This document shows positions 61,954 through 64,000 of a DNA stretch of 64,000 bases, in pieces. Position 1 is the first letter of the stretch, and each line of letters opens with the position of its first letter. The stretch is from Hyphomicrobium sp. CS1BSMeth3 (lineage in GTDB: Bacteria; Pseudomonadota; Alphaproteobacteria; Rhizobiales; Hyphomicrobiaceae). A program made the translations under genes and the position numbers. The notes under the pieces are model-generated. The model saw nothing but the letters and a program-made list of their open reading frames with translations, made no database searches and was not told the origin of the DNA. Location of the stretch: the NCBI RefSeq assembly GCF_900117415.1, contig NZ_FPEI01000006.1:992001-1056000 (forward strand). Direction: 5' to 3'.

Positions 61954-62118
61954 CTAGCGCCCCGCTTCCGAAGTTCGCCAGGGCTCGCTGCTGGTGGCGA
62001 GCGAACTTCGGAAGCAAAAGGGGCTCTAGAATCATAGGCTTACTAGCGTGATTCAGATCGAGAAATTCGCTCCGTACCCGGCAACGGGCGTTGGCGAATT
62101 TCTCGACCATCACGCTAG
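61954..62118. repeat. Double-hairpin repeat (family 1, copy B)
   Basis: Hairpin 1 (61954-62029): outer stem CTAGCGCCCC/GGGGCTCTAG and perfect 15-bp inner stem GCTTCCGAAGTTCGC, AAAA unpaired on the right. Linker AATCATAGGCTTA. Hairpin 2 (62043-62118): 28-base left arm starting CTAGCGTGATTCAGATCG and a 25-base right arm. It lies in the 335-bp divergent region between mutA and typA; the rest of that region shows no other feature I could name. Confidence 0.93.
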
Positions 62119-62254
62119 CGCGTTTGTTGCGCTGCGTTAATCCCTCGATTGGTCATGCCGCACCCGACCGGCAATGACATCCGGCCCTGGCTGTGGTAGG
62201 CACCCGCAACCCTTTTTTGCGCCGCACCATGCGGCCCCCACCCGGACCGCCTGT

Positions 62255-64000
<1,746 letters not shown>

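Noticed and set aside
60306-62051. 581-codon open frame on the plus strand
   Set aside because: Opposite to mutA and ending in the double-hairpin repeat; no recognisable domain.

Overview
The window is GC-rich chromosomal DNA from an alphaproteobacterium, most likely of the order Hyphomicrobiales (Rhizobiales). The evidence is the gene content: soxB, a bacterial phosphatidylcholine synthase (pcs), an IalB-family protein, DUF1127-type small proteins, a hisC-tyrC pair and a C-terminally extended Pth. A small heat-shock gene also sits behind an alphaproteobacterial RpoH-type promoter and a ROSE-type RNA thermometer. I see no phage, plasmid, IS transposase, CRISPR array, rRNA or tRNA. Nearly all the DNA is ordinary core and accessory metabolism.

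Layout. 1-1.4 kb: 3' end of soxB and a CcdA/SoxV thiol-reductant transporter. 1.4-12.8 kb: thiD, GNAT, LysE exporter, coaD, two cyclophilins (one exported, one cytosolic), an orphan TRAP-type binding protein, a fluoroacetate-dehalogenase-like hydrolase, an M15/DUF882 protein with a long tail, lemA plus an M48 protease, an enolase-superfamily enzyme and a hypothetical. 13-19 kb: hsp20 with its RNA thermometer, gatB, prfC and an EmrB-like MFS pump. 19-27.5 kb: cupin, hisC-tyrC, tolC, rplY(ctc)-pth-ychF and ialB. 27.6-41.2 kb: peptide-binding protein, quinone oxidoreductase, MBL hydrolase, fatty-acid hydroxylase, a 72-residue peptide with a double-glycine-like leader, DHCW cupin, DUF5671 pair, ettA, TerB/J-domain protein plus amidase, and Xaa-Pro aminopeptidase. 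41.3-49.2 kb: three DUF1127-like small genes around a GMC oxidoreductase and an SDR, then tilS, coxG, a histidine phosphatase and a thiolase. 49.3-64 kb: marR-emrA, a MerR/P-loop fusion, sseA, a VWA plus J-domain pair, pcs, mazG, a LOG protein, phzF, mutA (without mutB) and the first 582 codons of typA.

The non-coding DNA is the unusual part. Two dispersed repeat families occupy most of the longer gaps. Family 1 (three full copies and one decayed half copy) is a double hairpin of about 165-170 bp: two long palindromes joined by an 11-13 bp linker. Stem sequences differ between copies while pairing is kept. Family 2 (nine copies) is a composite of a C-rich module (R1) and a TCTCCCCG...CGGGGAGA double-dyad module (R2); every copy abuts the 3' end of at least one gene.

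Other regulatory signals supported by the bases are: the RpoH promoter and ROSE leader of hsp20; a promoter and leader hairpin for rplY; a 20-bp motif shared by two of the small DUF1127-like genes, with a nearby tandem 14-bp repeat; and several intrinsic terminators. The best candidates for something undescribed are the double-hairpin family, the 72-residue peptide, the MerR-ATPase fusion, and the small-gene regulon implied by the shared motif.
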